Notes under the pieces: generated by a model
Told to the model about the DNA's origin: nothing
The model's database searches: none
What the model saw: the letters and a program-made list of their open reading frames with translations, nothing else
Source of the DNA: Streptosporangiaceae bacterium
GTDB lineage: Bacteria > Actinomycetota > Actinomycetes > Streptosporangiales > Streptosporangiaceae
Direction of reading: 5' to 3'
Length of the DNA: 44,724 nt
NCBI GenBank assembly: GCA_030041195.1
Contig: JASHOI010000342.1
Span: 1-44,724, forward strand
Shown: in pieces, positions 22,294 through 32,015 of the stretch
Layout: each line of letters opens with the position of its first letter
Position numbering within the stretch: the stretch's first letter is position 1
Translations under genes and position numbers: made by a program

Positions 22294-22319
22294 TGAGTTT
22301 ATCTATATCACACAGTGAG
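22286..22319. promoter_or_regulatory. Direct repeat TCACACARTGAG, candidate operator of IclR (2)
   Basis: TCACACAATGAG (22286-22297) and TCACACAGTGAG (22308-22319) are 22 bases apart start to start, about two helical turns. Each is itself a partial palindrome (TCA...TGA). They span the start codon and putative -10 region of the IclR gene in the AT-rich divergent spacer. Confidence 0.55.
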
Positions 22320-22472
22320 AATGCAAGAGCTTCTCGGTATCTGGCCATGCAGCGATCCGGATGCCGTGCGAGCTCAGCCGCGAGGGTGGGAGAAACGCCG
22401 GATCCGGGCCGCGCAGGGTAAGAACCTGAGGCTTCCGGCTTCGGCTGGACAGAGAAGGCTCTGCGCAAACTC

Positions 22473-23501
22473 ATGCTGAAGATCGACGCATTCTGCCACA
22501 TCATGCCGCGTCCCTATTACGAGCGCTTCTTCGCCCTCGACGCCGGGGGTCATGCGGCGAACCTGCGCAAGCGTGTGGCCCATATTCCCGCCCTCGCGGA
22601 CATGGACGTTCGATTCAGGCAGATGGATGAATTCGGCGAGTACCGGCAGATCATAAACATCGCCGCGCCTCCGGTCGAGGATCTGGGCGCTCCTTTGGTC
22701 TCCAAGCAGATGTCCCGGCTCGGCAACGAGTCAATGGCCGAGCTGGTCGAGAAGCACCCGGACCGATTCGCCGGTTTTTGCGCTTGCGTGCCGATGGACG
22801 ATCCAGAGGCGGCGGTCGAGGAACTCGAGTACGCGACAACGCGGCTGGGAGCCCGCGGCGTGCAGATTTACACCCACGTCCACGGCGTGGCCATGGACGA
22901 CCCGAGGTTCGAGGTGTTCTACGCCTACGTCGCCGAGCGCGGCTTGCTCGTGCAGGTCCATCCGTGCCGCAGTTCCGCGTGGCCGGATTATCCGACGGAG
23001 CAGCGGTCGAAGTTCGAGATCTGGTGGACCTTCGGCTGGGAGTACGACCTGTCGGCCTTCATGGCAAGGATCGTGTTCTCCGGCGTTTTGGAGCGCCACC
23101 CGGAAATTAGGTTCCTTATTCACCATGGCGGAAGCATGGTGCCGCACTTTTCCGGCCGGGTCGGCCCCGGCTGGGATCAGCTCGGCGCACGCACGCCCGA
23201 TGAGCAGCTGGAAGACGTGACGGGTTATCCGCTCACCAAGCGGCCCATTGACTATTTCCGCATGATGTACGCGGACACTGCGATGTTCGGTGCCGCGCAC
23301 GCGCTCCGGTGCAGCATCGATTTTTACGGGCCCGATCATGTCTTGTTCGGCTCGGACAGCCCGTACGATCCCGAGCGCGGCCCCGGCTATATACGGGCCA
23401 CGATAAAGAATCTTGAGGAGATCGGCCTCAGCGCGGAATATCGGGAGGCGATTTTTTGCGGCAACGTGACCAGGCTGCTTGGGTTGCCCGTGGCGTCGTG
23501 A
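22473..23501 (+). CDS. ACMSD-like amidohydrolase (probable decarboxylase or hydrolase)
   Basis: The protein has 342 residues of the amidohydrolase_2 family, which includes ACMSD, gamma-resorcylate and 5-carboxyvanillate decarboxylases. RFAGFCACVPMDDPEAAVEEL, GVQIYTHVHG, LVQVHPCRSS, FLIHHGGSMVPHF and LFGSDSPYDPERG give the later metal-site residues. The N-terminal motif reads IDAFCHIMP: the first His of the usual His-x-His is Phe7, leaving only His9. Codon use is less GC-extreme than in the next genes, which hints at separate origin. It is the first gene of a six-gene run on the plus strand, with the dioxygenase 33 bases downstream. The substrate is unknown; an aromatic acid is inferred from neighbours. 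Confidence 0.8.
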   Translation: MLKIDAFCHIMPRPYYERFFALDAGGHAANLRKRVAHIPALADMDVRFRQMDEFGEYRQIINIAAPPVEDLGAPLVSKQMSRLGNESMAELVEKHPDRFAGFCACVPMDDPEAAVEELEYATTRLGARGVQIYTHVHGVAMDDPRFEVFYAYVAERGLLVQVHPCRSSAWPDYPTEQRSKFEIWWTFGWEYDLSAFMARIVFSGVLERHPEIRFLIHHGGSMVPHFSGRVGPGWDQLGARTPDEQLEDVTGYPLTKRPIDYFRMMYADTAMFGAAHALRCSIDFYGPDHVLFGSDSPYDPERGPGYIRATIKNLEEIGLSAEYREAIFCGNVTRLLGLPVAS

Positions 23502-23534
23502 CTGTCGTCCGGGCGCGCAGCGGCGGGGCCTGGA

Positions 23535-24560
23535 GTGGCTGAGATCGTGCTCGGGGTGGCGTCGTCGCACACGCCGCAGCTGAGCACCTCAGCGGCGCAC
23601 TGGAGCCGCCACGCCGCCAGGGACGAGCGCAACAGTCGGCTGCTCGGCGCCGATGGTGAGTTCCACACCTACGACGAGCTGCTCGAGCGGGCCGATCCCG
23701 CCGTGCGCGACCAGCTCGGGCGCGACGTGTGGGCGGACAAGTTCGACCGCGCTCAGGCAGCGGTGGAGGAGCTGGCCCGGCGCCTCGCCGGCGCCCGGCC
23801 CGACGTGGTCGTCATCGTCGGCGACGACCAGAACGAGCTGTTCGGCGCCGAGGGCATCCCGGCCATCGGGCTCTTCACCGGCGACCACCTCATGGACCTG
23901 CCGCCAGACGATGCGGAGCTCGCCAAGATCCCCGAGGACATCCACGCTGCCCTGTGGTCCCACCACGCGGCCGAGCCCGACGCCTACCAGGTCGCGTCCA
24001 CGCTCAGCCGGCACCTGGCCGCCGCGCTCGCCGGGGCAGAGTTCGACCTGACGCTGATGGCGCGGCAGCCGGACGGCCGCAGCCTGGGGCACGCTTTCAC
24101 CTTCGTGCGCCGGCGGTTGCGGCTGGCACCCGAGGTACCCATCGTCCCCATCCTGCTCAACACGTACTACCCGCCCAACGTGCCGTCGCCGCGCCGGTGC
24201 TGGCGGCTCGGCCAGGCCCTCCGGACCGGCATCGAGTCCTGGGCCGGGGCTGCCCGGGTCGCCGTGTTCGCCAGCGGCGGGCTCAGCCACTTCGTGGTCC
24301 TTGAGGAACTCGACCGGAAGGTGCTGGCCGGCCTGGCGGCCGGGGACGGCGCCACGTTCGACGGGATCGCCCCGCGGATGATGCGCTCTGGCACCTCCGA
24401 GACCCTCAACTGGATTACGGCGGGCGGCGCTCTCAGCGAGCTGTGCCTGCACCTCATCGACTATGTCCCCGCCTATCGCTCGCCGGCCGGAACCGGGTGC
24501 GGTATGGCGTTCGCCTCCTGGGGACCCGACCGACGCGACGAAGGAGCGACCCGGAGATGA
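23535..24560 (+). CDS. LigB-type class III extradiol ring-cleavage dioxygenase
   Basis: The protein has 341 residues from a GTG. The opening VAEIVLGVASSHTPQLS puts a His at residue 12, as for the first iron ligand of LigB. GGLSHFVV carries the equivalent of the catalytic His, RSLGHAF a further His, and MRSGTSETLNWITAGGAL the Glu ligand region. At the second His ligand position (YNDH in LigB, from memory) this protein reads VGDDQNELF. Members cleave catecholic or trihydroxy-aromatic acids such as protocatechuate, gallate or 3-O-methylgallate next to a hydroxyl. No separate LigA-type small subunit is seen. The stop overlaps the next ATG as ATGA, coupling it to the hydratase-like gene. Confidence 0.82.
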   Translation: MAEIVLGVASSHTPQLSTSAAHWSRHAARDERNSRLLGADGEFHTYDELLERADPAVRDQLGRDVWADKFDRAQAAVEELARRLAGARPDVVVIVGDDQNELFGAEGIPAIGLFTGDHLMDLPPDDAELAKIPEDIHAALWSHHAAEPDAYQVASTLSRHLAAALAGAEFDLTLMARQPDGRSLGHAFTFVRRRLRLAPEVPIVPILLNTYYPPNVPSPRRCWRLGQALRTGIESWAGAARVAVFASGGLSHFVVLEELDRKVLAGLAAGDGATFDGIAPRMMRSGTSETLNWITAGGALSELCLHLIDYVPAYRSPAGTGCGMAFASWGPDRRDEGATRR

Positions 24561-25597
24561 TCGTCGACGTCCACGGCCACGTCAGCGCCCCCGACGGCCT
24601 GTACGCCTACAAGGCCAACCTGCTCTCCCACCGCGGCGCCCACGGGCGCGGGGGCGCCGGGCTCAGCGACGACCAGCTTCGCGCTGCGGTCGAGACGGCC
24701 AACCGCGCCTTCGGCATCTCGCACCTCGAGCACCTCGACGCCGCAGGCATCGACGTGCAGATCATCTCCCCGCGGCCGTACACGATGATGCACTCCGAAG
24801 AGCCGGCCAAGCTGGTCCAGTGGTTCTCGGAGGAGACCAACAACGTCATCCACCGGGTGTGCCAGCTGTACCCGGACCGGTTCCTGCCGATGGCCGGGCT
24901 GCCCCAGTCGCCGTCGACCTCGCCGGCCGAGTGGGTGGCCGAGCTGCGCCGCTGCGTCGGCGAGCTCGGCTTCGTCGGCTCGCTGCTCAACCCGGACCCG
25001 ATGGAAGGGCAGGGCCCGCCCCTGCCCGGGCTCGGCGACCGCTACTGGTACCCGCTCTACGAGGCGCTCTGCGAACTCGACGTCCCGGCCCTGGTGCACT
25101 CGGCCGGGTGCCGCCCGCCGGCGCGCGAGAGCTACAGCCTGCACTTCATCCTCGAGGAGACGATCGCGGTCGCCAGCCTGCTCGACTCCGACGTGGCGCG
25201 CGACTTCCCCGCCCTCAAGCTGATCATCTCCCACGGCGGCGGCGCCATCCCGTACCAGGTGGGCCGCTTCCTGCCCGCGGCCGTCCGCAACCCCGGCCGG
25301 GCCGGCTACCACGACCGGATGCGGACCCTGTGGTACGACACCTGCCTCTACACCCGTGACGCCATCGAACTGCTCATCCGAACGGTCGGGGCCGACCGGT
25401 GCGTGTTCGGCTCGGAGAAGCCGGGCACCGGGTCGGCCCGCAACCCGGAGAACGGCCGCTGGTTCGACGACATCCGGGTGCTGATCGACGAGATTGACTG
25501 GCTCACGGACTCCGACCGCACGCGCCTGTTCGAGACCAACGCCACCGAGCTGTTCGGCCTGACCATCGACCGGGCCGGGGCAGCCGCGAGCGGCTGA
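24557..25597 (+). CDS. LigJ-like amidohydrolase, probable 4-oxalomesaconate hydratase
   Basis: The protein has 346 residues. The metal pair His6-x-His8 is in IVDVHGHVS. The order of motifs resembles LigJ: IISPRPYTMM, MAGLPQSPSTS, WVAELRRCVGELGFVG, LLNPDPMEG, YWYPLYEALCELDVPALVHSAG, SHGGGAIPYQVGRF, TLWYDTCLYT and FGSEKPG. LigJ hydrates 4-oxalomesaconate, the ring-cleavage product of gallate, to 4-carboxy-4-hydroxy-2-oxoadipate, which the RraA-type aldolase would split. Translation is coupled to the dioxygenase through ATGA. A decayed relative lies at 13687. Other amidohydrolase_2 activities cannot be excluded. Confidence 0.82.
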   Translation: MIVDVHGHVSAPDGLYAYKANLLSHRGAHGRGGAGLSDDQLRAAVETANRAFGISHLEHLDAAGIDVQIISPRPYTMMHSEEPAKLVQWFSEETNNVIHRVCQLYPDRFLPMAGLPQSPSTSPAEWVAELRRCVGELGFVGSLLNPDPMEGQGPPLPGLGDRYWYPLYEALCELDVPALVHSAGCRPPARESYSLHFILEETIAVASLLDSDVARDFPALKLIISHGGGAIPYQVGRFLPAAVRNPGRAGYHDRMRTLWYDTCLYTRDAIELLIRTVGADRCVFGSEKPGTGSARNPENGRWFDDIRVLIDEIDWLTDSDRTRLFETNATELFGLTIDRAGAAASG

Positions 25598-25599
25598 CC

Positions 25600-27309
25600 A
25601 TGGCCGCCGCGTCCGCCGTCCCGGTTCCCGGCGCCCGGGCCTCCCGCCGCCCAGGGCCGGGGCTGCTGGTCCTGTGCGGGATCGCCCTGGTGCTGTTCGT
25701 CTGGCCGGTGGCCATGCTCGGCTACGGCGCATTCCGCACCGCCGCCCCCGGCAGCCGCGGCTCGTGGTCGACCGCCGGGTTCACCGGGGCACTGACCAGC
25801 GGCGCGGTCTGGCACGCATTCGCCAACTCGCTGCTGCTGTCGGGATCGACGGTGGTGATCTCGACCGCCCTGGCCGTGTACTTGGCCTGGACGGTCACCC
25901 GCACCCGGACCCCGCTCCGGCAGGCCGTCACGCCGATGGCGGTGCTGATCTTCGCCATCCCGCCGCTGTTCTTCACGCTCAGCTGGGCCATGCTCGGCCA
26001 GCAGCCCGAGGGCCTCATCGACAAGGTCCTCCAGGCCGTCTTCGGCGCCACCCCGTTCAACGTGCAATCGTGGCTCGGGCTGATCGTCGTCAGCGTGCTC
26101 GGCGCCACCGCGGCCGAGTACCTGCTCCTGCTCGGGCCGTTCCGTGCCCTGGATCCGGCTCTCGAGGAGGCCTCGCTGGTGTGCGGCGCGGGCCGGCTGC
26201 GCTCGTTCGTGACCATCGAGCTTCCGGCGCTCGCCCCGTCCATCCTCGGGGTGGTCATCCTCGGCTTCGTGCTCGGCATGGGCCTGCTGACCGGGCCGCT
26301 GCTGCTCGGCGAGCCGGCCGGCATCTACGTCCTGCCGACCGAGGTCTACCGCTTCATCGACGGCGTGACACCGCCCGATTACGCCGGGGCCAGCACGATG
26401 TCGCTCCTCCTCGTGGCCGTCGTGCTCGTCCTCGTCGCCGGCCAGTCCCGGCTGCTCGGGCGGCGCAACTTCACCACCGTCACCGGCAAGACGGCCCGGC
26501 GTCCCCCGGCCGACCTCGGCCGGTGGAAATGGCTCGGCACGGCGGTGATCGCCGGTTACGGGCTGTTCGCTCTCGTGCTCCCGCTCGGCCAGTTCGTCCT
26601 CGGGTCGCTGGAGCCGTACTTCGGCGTCTACAAGCACCTGTCGCTGCAGAACTACCGGACCGTGCTGCAGGCGCCGGGCACCGGACAGGCGTTCGAGACG
26701 ACGCTCATGGTCGGCGTGGTGGCCGGGTTCGCCGCCGCCGCGCTGGCGGTGTGGGTGAGCCTCACCGCGCAGCGCTCGGCCTCCCCGCTGCGGCGGCTGC
26801 CCGACCTGTCGGTGTGGCTGCTGTGGGCCGTGCCGGGCATCACCCTGAGCCTGGGCATCATCTGGGCCTACCTGTCGGTACCCGGTCTTCGCTCGCTGTA
26901 CGCCACGCAGTGGATCGTGCTGCTGGCCCTCATCGCCGGGACCGCGCCGATCGCCACCCGCGCGGTGGCCGGCCCGATCGGGCAGATCTCGCGCGAACTC
27001 GAGGAGGCGGCTCGCGTTGCGGGCGCCTCGTCGCTGCGGGCCACGGTGGGCATCCTGCTGCGGCTCGTCCTGCCCAGTTTCATCGTGGCCTGGTTCCTGA
27101 CCGGAATCGTCTCGTCCGGGAACCTCGACATCCCGATCCTGCTGGCCTCGCCAAACAATCAGACCGTCCCGTTGCTGGCCTACGACCTCTACAACGACGG
27201 GTCGCTCGCGCAGGCCGCGGCGGCGTTCTGCATGCTCATCGGCATCATCGCCGCCGCCATGGTGATCGCCGTGGCAGCGCGCGCCGTGCTGCGGGCCCGT
27301 TCCGGATAG
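25600..27309 (+). CDS. ABC transporter permease, two permease domains in one chain (AfuB/FbpB type)
   Basis: The protein has 569 residues and about 12 membrane helices. It carries two copies of the permease domain, each ending with an EAA-type loop: LEEASLVCGAGRLRSFVTIELPALAPSILG in the first half and LEEAARVAGASSLRATVGILLRLVLPSF in the second. This tandem form is typical of ferric iron, thiamine and some putrescine or phosphonate importers. It starts 3 bases after the LigJ-like stop and is followed by its ATPase and binding protein. Position suggests that it imports the substrate of the catabolic genes, but iron supply for the dioxygenase is an alternative. Confidence 0.9.
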   Translation: MAAASAVPVPGARASRRPGPGLLVLCGIALVLFVWPVAMLGYGAFRTAAPGSRGSWSTAGFTGALTSGAVWHAFANSLLLSGSTVVISTALAVYLAWTVTRTRTPLRQAVTPMAVLIFAIPPLFFTLSWAMLGQQPEGLIDKVLQAVFGATPFNVQSWLGLIVVSVLGATAAEYLLLLGPFRALDPALEEASLVCGAGRLRSFVTIELPALAPSILGVVILGFVLGMGLLTGPLLLGEPAGIYVLPTEVYRFIDGVTPPDYAGASTMSLLLVAVVLVLVAGQSRLLGRRNFTTVTGKTARRPPADLGRWKWLGTAVIAGYGLFALVLPLGQFVLGSLEPYFGVYKHLSLQNYRTVLQAPGTGQAFETTLMVGVVAGFAAAALAVWVSLTAQRSASPLRRLPDLSVWLLWAVPGITLSLGIIWAYLSVPGLRSLYATQWIVLLALIAGTAPIATRAVAGPIGQISRELEEAARVAGASSLRATVGILLRLVLPSFIVAWFLTGIVSSGNLDIPILLASPNNQTVPLLAYDLYNDGSLAQAAAAFCMLIGIIAAAMVIAVAARAVLRARSG

Positions 27310-27340
27310 CGCACCGGGCGCAACCAGAAGGGAGTCGGTG

Positions 27341-28551
<1,211 letters not shown>

Positions 28552-28555
<4 letters not shown>

Positions 28556-29670
28556 ACAGAACATCGATGGTGACGATCGGGGCCGTCATGGTCCTGGTGG
28601 CCGGGACCGCGGCGGGATGCGGGAGCAGCAGCTCCACGTCCTCGACCCCCAGCAGCAAGGGCGCGTCGGTGGCCGCCCTGGGGGGCCAGGCCGACTACAA
28701 CGCGCTCGAGGCGCTCTACAAGAAGGCCATCGCCGCGGGCCAGAAAAAGGTGGTGATCTATGGCCCGTCGGCGGGCACCGACACCGCCGAGTACAGCGCG
28801 TTCGAGAAGTCGTTTCCCGAGATCACCGTCTCCGGCGTCCCGGTGGTCGGCCCCCCGATGACCGCCAAGATCAGCGCTGAGGCATCGAGCGGCAAGCACG
28901 TGGCCGACATCGCGTATACCGGCAACACCGACATGATCGCGTACGGCCAGGCCGGGTATCTCGCCCCGTTCACGCCGGTCACCCTCCCGGCAGCGGGCAA
29001 GCTGATCGCGCAGGCCGTACCGACCGGCAGCGACTTCTACGGGGTCACCGACTCGGTCTTCGGGACCGTCTACAACACCAATGAGGTCACGGCGGCCGAC
29101 GTTCCCACCACGTGGCTGGACCTCGCCCAGCCCAGGTGGAAGGACAAGATCGCGGTCACCGACCCCACGGCCATCGGCGACATGGAGGACGCCTTTGCCC
29201 ACCTCGCGCTCGTGCCGGCGGACACGGGCCTGATGGCTGACCTCAGGGCCAACGACGTCCAGCTGTTCCCGGCCAGCACGATCCTCGGGCCGCTGGACGC
29301 GGTCGCCCAGGGCGCCAAGCAGCTCGCCCCGGTCACGCCGTACAACTTCTACCTGGGAGCGAAGACCAGCGGTGCCCCGGTCGCTTTCCAGCTGTTCAAG
29401 TCCGACAACTACTCGGTCATCCTCTACCAGGGGCAGATCAAGGGCGCGCCCGACCCGCTGGCCTCGCAGCTGTACGAGGACTGGATGTTCACGCCCCAGG
29501 CGGCGAGCGCCATCGCCTCGGAGGGGGTCTATTCCACGGTGCTCGGAGCCACGGCGCCCAAGGGCCTGCCCGCGCTCTCCGGCATTCCGCTGTTCCCGCT
29601 GATCCCGCTCAGCGGCGTCACCGCCGCGGACAACGCCGCGATCGCGAAGGCCAAGACCTACTGGGGCTAG
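28552..29670 (+). CDS. ABC transporter substrate-binding lipoprotein (AfuA/PotD-like)
   Basis: The protein has 372 residues. The lipobox TAAGC puts the lipidated cysteine at residue 23, followed by a Ser/Thr-rich linker. The mature part shows the type II periplasmic-binding fold: KKVVIYGPSAGT, ISAEASSGKHVADIAYTG, VFGTVYNTNEV, TTWLDLAQPRWKDKIAVTDPT and YEDWMFTPQAASAI. The paired Tyr-Tyr iron ligands of FbpA are not seen in the expected region. That argues for an organic anion or similar solute rather than Fe3+. It is the last gene of the dioxygenase-importer operon; the xanthine dehydrogenase gene starts 41 bases on. Confidence 0.9.
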
Positions 29671-29711
29671 AGGGGTCGCGCGAAACACGGTACCTGGGGA
29701 AACATGGCCCC

Positions 29712-32015
29712 ATGACCGTGCAGGCTCGCGCGCCGGTGCAGGCGCCCACCCGGGCACCATCGGGCGGCATCGGCGCCAGCGCCCGGCGCCCGGACGCGAC
29801 GCCGAAGGTCACCGGCCAGTTCGCCTACGGCAGCGACCTGTGGATGGACGGCATGATCTGGGGCGTGACGCTGCGCAGCCCGCACCCGTACGCGAAGATC
29901 CGCTCGATCGGGATCGGCGGCGCGCTGGCCACCGGCGGGGTCTGCGCCGTGCTCACCCACGCTGACGTCCCCGGCCAGAACGCCTGCGGGCTGGAACTCG
30001 CTGACCAGCCGGTGCTGGCCGAGGGAGTGGTCCGCTACCAGGGCGAGCCGGTCGCGCTCGTTGCCGCCGACCATCCCGAGATCGCCAGGCAGGCGGCGAA
30101 GAAGATCGAGGTGGACTACGAGGTCCTGGCGCCGGTCACCGGCGCACGGCAGGCGCTCGACCCGGCCGCTCCGCGGCTGCACCCGATGGCCGACGGCAAT
30201 CTGGTCCGCCATCTGAAGATCCGCAAGGGCGACCCGGCGGCAACGGCCGACGTGGTCGTCACCGGCAGCTACCGGGTCGGCATGCAGGACCAGGCGTTTC
30301 TCGGGCCCGAGGCGGGACTCGCGGTGCCGGACGGCGAGGGCGGGGTCGACCTGTACGTGGCCACCCAGTGGCTGCACGTGGACCAGAGGCAGATCTGCGC
30401 GGCCCTGGGGCTGCCGCCGGAGCAGGTCAGGCTCGTGCTGGCCGGGGTCGGCGGCGCGTTCGGCGGGCGCGAGGACCTGTCCATGCACGTGCACGCGTGC
30501 ATGCTGGCGCTGCACACCGGCAAGCCGGTGAAGATGGTCTACAACCGGGCGGAATCGTTCTACGGGCACGTGCACCGCCACCCCGCGACCATGCGCTACG
30601 AGCACGGCGCGACCCGCGACGGAAGGCTGGTCTACGTCAGGGCCGAGATCTACCTGGACGGCGGCGCGTACACGTCGAGCACCCCGGCCGTGGTCGGCAA
30701 CGCCGGGACCATGGGCATCGGCCCGTACCAGGTGCCCAACGTGCACGTCGACTGCTACGGCGTGTACACGAACAACCCGCCGTGCGGCGCGATGCGCGGC
30801 TTCGGCTCGGTGCAGGCCGCGTTCGGCTACGAGGCCCAGATGGACAAGCTGGCCGCGGCGCTGGGCGTGGACCCGGTCGAACTGCGCTGCCGCAACGCGA
30901 TCAGCATGGGCGGCGAGGCGCCGACCGGGCAGATCGTGGACAGCCCGGCGCCGGTGGCCGAGCTGTTGCAGCGGCTGCGGGCGATGCCGCTGCCCAGCAA
31001 CGGGGGTGGCCCGCCCAGCGACCTGCGTGACCTGCCCGGCGGGGTCGCCAACACCACGCACGGTGAGGGCGTGGTGCGCGGCGTCGGGTACGCGGTCGGC
31101 TACAAGAACGTGGGCTTCTCCGAGGGCTACGACGACTACTCGACCGCGCGGGTCAGGCTCGAGGTCACCGGGGGACAGCCCGTGGTCACCGTGCACACCG
31201 CCGCCGCCGAGGTCGGCCAGGGCCTGGTCACGATCGAGCAGCAGATCTGCCGCACCGAGCTTGGCGTGGACGAGGTGCTGATCAACCCGACCGATACCCA
31301 GGTCGGCTCCGCCGGGTCGACGTCAGCATCCCGGCAGACCTACGTGACCGGCGGGGCGATCAAGGCCGCCTGCGAGCGGATCCGGGACCGGGTGCTGGCG
31401 CTGGCCGAGCGCCGCCTCGGCGTGCCCGCGACCGGGCTTTCCGGCGGCTGCGTGGTATCGGCAACCGGCCGGGTCCCGCTCGCCGAGGTCATCGGGGACG
31501 ACGCGATCGAGGAGACCGTCGAGTGGCGGCACCGGCAGACCCACCCGGTCGACCCAGAGACCGGCCAGGGCTTCGCGCACGTGCAGTACGCGTACGCGGC
31601 GCACCGCGCGGTGGTGGACGTCGACACCGACCTCGGCCTGGTCAAGGTCGTCGAGCTGGCCTGCACCCAGGACGTCGGAAAGGCCATGAACCCGCAGGCC
31701 GTCGAGGGCCAGATCCACGGCGGCACGGCGCAGGGCCTCGGCCTGGCGATCATGGAAGAGATCCAGGTAAGGGAGGGGCGGATCGCAAACCCCTCGTTCA
31801 CCGACTACCTCATCCCGACGATCCTGGACATGCCGCCGATGCGGGTCGACGTGCTGGAGTACCCCGACCCGAACGCCCCTTACGGCCTGCGCGGCGTCGG
31901 CGAGCCGCCGACGATCTCCTCGGGCCCGGCGATCGCCGCGGCGATCCGCGCGGCGACCGGGTTCGGCTTGAGCCAGATCCCGATCAGGCCAGAGCACATC
32001 ACGGAGGGCCGGTGA
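29712..32015 (+). CDS. pucD: Xanthine dehydrogenase molybdopterin-binding subunit
   Basis: The protein has 767 residues. The N-terminal Ald_Xan_dh_C-type domain (about residues 25-135) includes DATPKVTGQFAYGSDL, and the molybdopterin-binding part follows. Landmarks are FLGPEAGLAVPDGEGG, GVGGAFGGREDLSMHVHA, GAMRGFGSVQAAFGYE, EVGQGLVTIEQQICR and the catalytic-Glu region near GLRGVGEPPT. It binds the molybdenum cofactor and hydroxylates hypoxanthine or xanthine to urate. Its FAD and Fe-S partners are at 10723-12079, and no other copies lie here. The stop overlaps the next gene's GTG. No XdhC-type maturation protein is in the window. Confidence 0.93.
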   Translation: MTVQARAPVQAPTRAPSGGIGASARRPDATPKVTGQFAYGSDLWMDGMIWGVTLRSPHPYAKIRSIGIGGALATGGVCAVLTHADVPGQNACGLELADQPVLAEGVVRYQGEPVALVAADHPEIARQAAKKIEVDYEVLAPVTGARQALDPAAPRLHPMADGNLVRHLKIRKGDPAATADVVVTGSYRVGMQDQAFLGPEAGLAVPDGEGGVDLYVATQWLHVDQRQICAALGLPPEQVRLVLAGVGGAFGGREDLSMHVHACMLALHTGKPVKMVYNRAESFYGHVHRHPATMRYEHGATRDGRLVYVRAEIYLDGGAYTSSTPAVVGNAGTMGIGPYQVPNVHVDCYGVYTNNPPCGAMRGFGSVQAAFGYEAQMDKLAAALGVDPVELRCRNAISMGGEAPTGQIVDSPAPVAELLQRLRAMPLPSNGGGPPSDLRDLPGGVANTTHGEGVVRGVGYAVGYKNVGFSEGYDDYSTARVRLEVTGGQPVVTVHTAAAEVGQGLVTIEQQICRTELGVDEVLINPTDTQVGSAGSTSASRQTYVTGGAIKAACERIRDRVLALAERRLGVPATGLSGGCVVSATGRVPLAEVIGDDAIEETVEWRHRQTHPVDPETGQGFAHVQYAYAAHRAVVDVDTDLGLVKVVELACTQDVGKAMNPQAVEGQIHGGTAQGLGLAIMEEIQVREGRIANPSFTDYLIPTILDMPPMRVDVLEYPDPNAPYGLRGVGEPPTISSGPAIAAAIRAATGFGLSQIPIRPEHITEGR

